A DNA stretch of 9,642 nt, from positions 1 to 9,642 of the forward strand of contig JASHYD010000601.1 in assembly GCA_030043175.1 (NCBI GenBank). Reading direction: 5' to 3'. The translations under genes and the position numbers were made by a program. The notes beneath the pieces are model-generated. The model made no database searches, had not been told where the DNA came from, and worked only from the letters and a program-made list of their open reading frames with translations. Positions 5,638-9,642 of this stretch are shown here, one piece after another. Source of the stretch: Xanthobacteraceae bacterium. GTDB taxonomy: Bacteria; Pseudomonadota; Alphaproteobacteria; Rhizobiales; Xanthobacteraceae. Positions within the stretch are counted from its first letter, which is position 1; every line of letters starts with the position of its first letter.

Positions 5638-7809
5638 ATGCCCAGTTCTCGCCCGCTTCCAATTGTTTTTGGCGTCCTGATCTTCACCATCTGCGCCATT
5701 GCGGCTGTCCATGGGCAAACGTCGGCGCCCCGAGCGACGACTGCGCCGACCACAGGCAAGCCGCCGCCAATGTCCGATATCGTATTCTATGTCGCCCACG
5801 GCGATACCGATGCATGTGGGCATGGCTGCAAGGAGTGGATTGCGGCGGAGGGCAAGATCGATCTTCGCGCCGCTCAGCGCCTGCGCCAGCTGCTGGCGAA
5901 ACTGGGGCGTCGGAAGCCCCCGATTTTCCTCCATTCACCCGGTGGTTCGGTAAAGGGGTCGATTGAACTTGGCCGGCTGATCCATGAGCAAAGGCTCGAA
6001 GTCAGCGTTGCACATACCATCCCCCGCGGCTGCGAGCAGGACAAGTCGCTCGATAAATCGTGCGATGCGCTTAAACGCTCCGGGCAGGAGTTGCAGGCGG
6101 ATTTGGACCCGGACAGCGCAATGTGCAATTCGGCATGCGTATGGACTTTCTGCGGCGGCACAGAACGGCTTGTGCCGCCGTGGGTGAAGCTCGGAATTCA
6201 TGATGTCGGGCTTGATCCGGAAAAGTCATTGCCAACGATTACAACGACAAGAACAACAACAACAACAATAGGAACAACAACAACGACAAGGACAGCAACC
6301 TCCACACGTGTGGCCTCATTAGCCGAGGTCAAAAGGGCGGGCCATGCCTGGTTGCTTGAGTATCTACACGATATGCGAGTCGATAAAGAACTGCTCACGG
6401 CTGCTACCGCCGTTCCCCACGAGTCGGTGAGATTTCTGGAGCGGGACGAACTCGTGCACTTTGGAATCGACCGCAGGGAGTTTGGCGAAACGGCATGGCA
6501 TTTCCGCAGCGAATCTGCGTTCGCGGTCAAGACATTCTTTGCCCGTGCCAGGAGTGGGGATCGAGCCCGTGTTCGCGACGGCTTTGTGATGCTGGGTTGC
6601 GGAGTTGGTTTTGGAAGAGAATTCCGCCTATTATTTGCACAGGAACGCGACCCCTCCGAGCAGAAATCCGCCGATTCCGTTCTCATTGATGTGAACGGAC
6701 AACGCATTGTTCTGCGAACCCAAGTCCCGTCACCGAAATTCGATATCCGCACGACCATGCTATCCGCTGACATGTTCGACCTGATCGGTCAGGGGGCCAA
6801 CGTCAAAGTATCTGCGATCGTTTTAGGCCAAGACGACGTCCCCGCCGGCAACCTGACGTTTAATCTGGATGGATATTCGGCTGCCTCGGAGAAACTGCGG
6901 AAGAACTGCGATCAAGCTGTGGGGAATGTGATAGCGGCCGCGCCTCGGGCGGGATCGGGTTCTTCTATTTCGTTCGCCAAGTCCCCCGCTACTGCCGCGA
7001 CCTCGCCAGTTGGGCCGGTAGTGCCGGCGGCTTCTCCATCAAGGGAGACGTTTAAGGATTGCGACAAATGCCCCGAGATGGTGGTGGTGCCGGCGGGGTC
7101 GTTCGCCATGGGTTCGCCTGATAACGAGAGGGACCGCAGATATCAGGAAGGCCCGCAGCACCGGGTGACGTTCGATCGTGCCTTCGCGGCCGGTAAGTTT
7201 GCGGTGACGTTTGAGGAGTGGGATGAGTGCGTTGCCGACGGCGGTTGCGGTGGCTATCGGCCGGCCGATCAAGGCTGGGGCCGTGGCCGGCGGCCGGTGA
7301 TCAATATCTCCTGGAATGATGCCAAAGCCTATGTGGCGTGGTTGTCGCGCAAAACTGGGAAGACTTACCGGTTGTTGAGCGAAGCCGAGCGGGAATATGT
7401 GACGCGGGCAGGGACGAGCACGCCATTCTGGTGGGGTTCTGCGATTACGACAAGCCGCGCCAACTACGATCCGAGGGGCAGCTACGATGCCAATGGCGGC
7501 ACCCAAGAATCGTATCGGCAAAAGACCGAACCGGTTGATTCGTTTGAACCGAACCCCTGGGGCCTCTATCAGGTGCACGGCAACGTGTGGGAGTGGACCG
7601 AGGATTGTTACCACGGCGGCTATAACGGTGCACCAACGGATGGATCGGCTTGGACAGCTGAAGATTGTAGCTTACGTGTCCTCCGTGGCGGTTCCTGGAA
7701 CTTCAGTCCAAGCTACCTTCGAGCGGCACATCGCCTAGCGGGCACACCCGACAACCGGGTCTTCGGCAACGCTGTCGGCTTCCGGGTTGGTCGGACGCTT
7801 ACGCCTTGA
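5638..7809 (+). CDS. Exported ClpP-like (COG3904 type) / FGE-sulfatase domain fusion protein
   Basis: A 723-residue protein. Residues 1-26 are a Sec signal (hydrophobic core IVFGVLIFTICAIAAV, cleavage near VHG-Q), which supports the start; the ribosome site GTGGGA is modest. Residues about 48-195 form a ClpP-like domain: IFLHSPGGSVKGSIELGRLI (SPGG at 100-103), MCNSACVWTFCGG (162-174) and GIHDV (186-190). By analogy with ClpP-type folds, Ser165 and His188 would be the catalytic pair. Cysteines 60, 64, 132, 142, 163, 167 and 172 suggest disulfides. A Thr-rich insert covers 200-223. The middle, about 230-425, is unassigned. After an Ala/Pro/Ser linker, CDKCPEMVVVPAGSFAMGS (from 475) opens an FGE-sulfatase domain that includes RPVINISWNDAKAYVAWL (552), GNVWEWTEDC (648) and RVLRGGSWNFSPSYLRAAHR (680). 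The paired copper-binding cysteines of FGE, expected within the last motif, are absent. Formylglycine formation is therefore unlikely, and an EgtB/PvdO-like or binding role remains open. Confidence 0.88.
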   Translation: MPSSRPLPIVFGVLIFTICAIAAVHGQTSAPRATTAPTTGKPPPMSDIVFYVAHGDTDACGHGCKEWIAAEGKIDLRAAQRLRQLLAKLGRRKPPIFLHSPGGSVKGSIELGRLIHEQRLEVSVAHTIPRGCEQDKSLDKSCDALKRSGQELQADLDPDSAMCNSACVWTFCGGTERLVPPWVKLGIHDVGLDPEKSLPTITTTRTTTTTIGTTTTTRTATSTRVASLAEVKRAGHAWLLEYLHDMRVDKELLTAATAVPHESVRFLERDELVHFGIDRREFGETAWHFRSESAFAVKTFFARARSGDRARVRDGFVMLGCGVGFGREFRLLFAQERDPSEQKSADSVLIDVNGQRIVLRTQVPSPKFDIRTTMLSADMFDLIGQGANVKVSAIVLGQDDVPAGNLTFNLDGYSAASEKLRKNCDQAVGNVIAAAPRAGSGSSISFAKSPATAATSPVGPVVPAASPSRETFKDCDKCPEMVVVPAGSFAMGSPDNERDRRYQEGPQHRVTFDRAFAAGKFAVTFEEWDECVADGGCGGYRPADQGWGRGRRPVINISWNDAKAYVAWLSRKTGKTYRLLSEAEREYVTRAGTSTPFWWGSAITTSRANYDPRGSYDANGGTQESYRQKTEPVDSFEPNPWGLYQVHGNVWEWTEDCYHGGYNGAPTDGSAWTAEDCSLRVLRGGSWNFSPSYLRAAHRLAGTPDNRVFGNAVGFRVGRTLTP
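6232..6312 (+). repeat. AAC/ACA trinucleotide microsatellite inside the fusion gene
   Basis: The stretch is built from ACA codons with ACG, AGA and ATA/GGA interruptions, on a 3-base period. It encodes 17 Thr in residues 200-223. It is A-rich and GC-poor compared with the flanking gene. Because the period is three, length changes by slippage would keep the reading frame. It lies just after the predicted catalytic His188 and before the unassigned middle domain. Confidence 0.85.
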
Positions 7810-7852
7810 TAGTTAACCCAGCTTTTCGTTGGGACATTCAAGGGAGTGGGAT

Positions 7853-8114
7853 CTGCGCGAGATCTCGTTGGCATTGGTTGGCGGCGCCACGATAATCCCC
7901 GCGCCCGCGGTGACACAGAGTTCTGTAATCGAGTGCGCGAAGGATTCGGGAGGTATTCAGATTATCACGAGCGATCAGCGGCAGTTCAGGTGGTATTCCC
8001 TAGCGACATGCTGACCGCAAGATTCAACGATTGCGTTGCCCGAAGGGCGGCTTTCGCGCCTCGGCCGTCTACCAAGGCGCCATCGAAACGTTCACGATGA
8101 GTCAGTCAGTGTGA
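7853..8114 (+). pseudogene. Small exported protein remnant with two frame changes
   Basis: A possible secreted protein of about 85 residues can be pieced together. From 7853 (CTG where a start would be expected, behind AAGGGAG at 7840-7846) the frame gives LREISLALVGGATIIPAPAV, which looks like a signal peptide, and then TQSSVIECAKDSGGIQIITS up to about 7986. A second frame continues QVVFPSDMLTARFNDC to about 8035. A third gives CPKGGFRASAVYQGAIETFT and ends at TGA 8112-8114. Each piece picks up where the last leaves off. I do not recognise the family, and the assembly is by eye, so the call is tentative. No ATG start is present. Confidence 0.4.
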
Positions 8115-8311
8115 AATCCGCTCGCGGCCACGCAAAAAGCCCGCGCCAAGACACGTGGCCGATAATCAAGCGGTCGGGACAAGGCGTAGAGCCGAAACGA
8201 ACACGGAAAGCCCCAAAAGCTGATTGCTTTGACATATGCAACTCATTGCTTGGGATAATGGTCGCGGGAAAGGATTACTCCCCGTTCCCGCCCAGAGCCC
8301 GGCGCGCGCTG
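8115..8311. other. Unassigned sequence before the intron remnant
   Basis: About 200 bp with no supported gene. TTGACA at 8228-8233 and GATAAT at 8253-8258 resemble sigma-70 hexamers on the plus strand, but the 19-base spacer is long and no gene follows in that direction. Part of this stretch may belong to the eroded group II intron on the minus strand. Confidence 0.35.
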
Positions 8312-8591
8312 CTAACGCACCGGCTCCTCCCTCGGGTCGAACGTCGGCCGGCGTGCGGTCAAACGCATGCCCTCTCGGCGCACAGCCGCGAATCGGTCCG
8401 CATTGGCATCTCGGCTCAGTGTCCCAACCACGGCCGCCTGTCGGCTATTCCCCTCGGGTGAGGCCCTTCCCACGATCTCCGCCGGGAAGTTACCTTGCTT
8501 TGTTCGGGCGCTTCCTCGGTACTACGACCTCATCCGACTTCTCACCCATGTACATGCATGGAAGAAATTCGCGCATTCGGGGACCTGTGCA
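8312..8591 (-). pseudogene. Group II intron maturase (reverse transcriptase) N-terminal remnant
   Basis: On the minus strand the first frame reads GPRMREFLPCMYMGEK and then SDEVVVPRKRPNKA before a TAA at 8490-8492. This is the opening of many alphaproteobacterial group II intron maturases. The next frame carries the expected continuation, FPAEIVGRASPEGNSRQAAV and VGTLSRDANADRFAAVRRE, so one extra base near 8497 broke the gene. The second frame ends at a TAG (8312-8314). None of the reverse transcriptase blocks, the YADD motif, the maturase domain or domain V/VI RNA sequence is present. Only a dead 5' piece of the element remains, and some of 8591-8690 may be its RNA domains. The family call is from remembered consensus; the element's class was not determined. 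Confidence 0.65.
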
Positions 8592-8676
8592 CGTGGAGAA
8601 CTTGTTGTAGCGGACCGGGGATTGACTAGGCGACGGACGAACGGACCTCACCTAAGGCATTGTTAAATCTTAATCC

Positions 8677-8697
8677 TGGCGGAGGATGACGCCGCCA
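8677..8697 (-). terminator. Hairpin just after the amidohydrolase stop, possible weak terminator
   Basis: A perfect 6 bp stem, TGGCGG with CCGCCA, around a 9-base loop, begins directly after the TGA of the amidohydrolase gene on the minus strand. The tail is GGATTAAGATTT and not a true T-run, so efficient intrinsic termination is doubtful. Confidence 0.3.
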
Positions 8698-9642
8698 TCA
8701 CACGTCGAGCTGATAGGCCTTTTTGGCAGCGCCGATGAACAGTGCAGATTTCTCGTCGGCGGAATGCCCGGCGGCGATGCGCTTAAACGCATTCCACAGC
8801 ACCTGATAGCTGCAAGTGCCCTTATCGACTGGGAAATTGCTCTCGAACATTGACCGCTGCGGGCCGAAGGCGGCGATGCTGGTCTCGATATAGGGCCGCC
8901 ACGCCTTCTCCAGATCCTGCGAGGAGGGCGGCTCGGGCTTTTCAAAGAAATCAAAGCCGATCATCTTCATGCCGAGACCGCCAAGCTTGACATAAGTGTT
9001 GGGGAGGCTCGCAACCTCCTGGATCTTCGCGCGCCAAGCGGCGAAGGCTTCGTCGCGCTTGCCCGCATAGGGACCGATCGCGACAGGTCCGCCCACGTGA
9101 TTGAGCACGATCCTTGCTTGCGGGAAGGCTCGCGCCAGATCGACGACGTCGCCAAGCTGGGTCTGGAAGACCCAAGCATCGAAAGTCAGACCGAGCGCGA
9201 CCAGCGCAGCAAAACCTTCGCGGAAGCTCTTGTCCAGGTACAATCCCGGCCCCGCGGCCCCGCCGAAGCCCTTGAGCACCGGATCGTCGCTCCAGGTCGA
9301 ACCATTGCGAATGCCGCGGATGCGGCCGTCGGAGATGGTGATGTGCCTCTCGAGCACGCCCTTGGCGCGTGAACCGAGGCGCAAATCGACATAGCCGACG
9401 ACCCCGGCGATGCAACGTGTCGGCCCGTAATTGCCCGACGCACTCATTGCCGCAACTCCGCAGACGAACTGGGTCTCGCCAAGCGATTTCAATTCCTCCG
9501 GCCCGTCGGCTCGGTACATCGAACCGGCCTGCTCGTACAGCGTCGCCCGGATGTTGTGGCCGCTGCCAACGTCGGTGAGAAGGTCGGGGAACAGGTAGGT
9601 GTAGCGCGGGCGGTCGTATAGATGATGATGGGGATCGATGAT
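8698..9642 (-). CDS. Amidohydrolase family 2 (COG3618-like) metal-dependent hydrolase, N-terminus off the window
   Basis: The frame is open from the stop (8698-8700) to the right edge, giving 314 visible residues; the start lies beyond 9642. The visible N-terminus is IIDPHHHLYDRPRYTYLF, which includes the metal-binding His motif on the first barrel strand. Downstream are GVAAMSASGNYGPTR, GRIRGIRNGSTW, LTFDAWVFQTQ, ARIVLNHVGGPVAIGPYAG, VKLGGLGMKM and MFESNFPVDKG. These follow the Amidohydro_2 TIM-barrel family, with LNHVGG supplying a conserved His and FPVDKG an Asp near the active site. Relatives are cytoplasmic and hydrolyse lactones or similar bonds in catabolic pathways; the substrate here cannot be told. 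Starting at the internal Met at 9519 would discard the metal site, so that start is wrong. Probably only a dozen or so residues are missing. Confidence 0.92.
   Translation of the reverse strand: MIDPHHHLYDRPRYTYLFPDLLTDVGSGHNIRATLYEQAGSMYRADGPEELKSLGETQFVCGVAAMSASGNYGPTRCIAGVVGYVDLRLGSRAKGVLERHITISDGRIRGIRNGSTWSDDPVLKGFGGAAGPGLYLDKSFREGFAALVALGLTFDAWVFQTQLGDVVDLARAFPQARIVLNHVGGPVAIGPYAGKRDEAFAAWRAKIQEVASLPNTYVKLGGLGMKMIGFDFFEKPEPPSSQDLEKAWRPYIETSIAAFGPQRSMFESNFPVDKGTCSYQVLWNAFKRIAAGHSADEKSALFIGAAKKAYQLDV

Noticed and set aside
6198..6773. 191-codon antisense open frame inside the fusion gene
   Set aside because: It is a shadow of the coding frame. Its Val-rich run is just the complement of the Thr tract.
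7039..7614. 191-codon antisense open frame opposite the FGE-type domain
   Set aside because: No ribosome site or family motif. The plus-strand frame has clear FGE motifs over the same bases.
8228..8258. Sigma-70-like TTGACA and GATAAT pair
   Set aside because: The spacer is 19 bases and no plus-strand gene follows.
1..9642. CRISPR array or clustered short repeats
   Set aside because: No regularly spaced repeats were seen by eye. The only repeats are the tandem duplication, the 30-residue internal repeat and the trinucleotide tract.

Overview
The window looks like a decaying accessory stretch of an alphaproteobacterial chromosome. A Bradyrhizobium-like member of the Hyphomicrobiales is the best guess. 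This rests on the GC-rich coding sequence and on family resemblances I recognise by eye: an OruR-type AraC regulator, a small secreted RlpA-like protein, an Omp25-type barrel fragment, a secreted FGE-like protein and a COG3618 amidohydrolase. No search was run, so the genus is an inference.

Layout, left to right. Positions 1-856 hold the end of one RlpA-like gene and a complete second copy. The visible overlap, 1-177 against 680-856, is identical, so this is a recent tandem duplication with a 679 bp unit. Directly after the duplication end lies a frameshifted HIT-family remnant (874-1126), then about 370 bp with nothing recognised. An intact AraC-family regulator (1545-2576, minus, GTG start) follows, with a clear intrinsic terminator at 1501-1529. 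About 1.1 kb with no convincing gene comes next (2577-3691). After that is a run of broken genes: a coiled-coil protein remnant spread over alternating frames (3692-4227), an Omp25-like barrel fragment fused to unrelated sequence (4355-4585, minus), and a secreted protein that appears frameshifted inside an internal repeat (4758-5282).

The largest intact gene (5638-7809, plus) encodes a 723-residue exported protein. It joins a COG3904-type ClpP-like domain with a probable Ser/His dyad, a Thr-rich insert encoded by an AAC/ACA microsatellite, an unassigned middle domain and a C-terminal FGE-sulfatase-type domain that lacks the two copper-binding cysteines of true FGE. Downstream are a frameshifted small exported-protein remnant (7853-8114), the N-terminal remnant of a group II intron maturase (8312-8591, minus) and the 3' part of a TIM-barrel amidohydrolase that runs off the right edge (8698-9642, minus).

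The intact genes show no shared pathway and I see no convincing operon. The one possible coupling is between the broken secreted gene at 4758 and the ClpP-like/FGE gene, because the shifted frame stays open across the latter's start. I did not find an evident new multi-gene system. The most unusual object is the ClpP-like/FGE fusion, followed by the exact tandem duplication and the density of broken genes.
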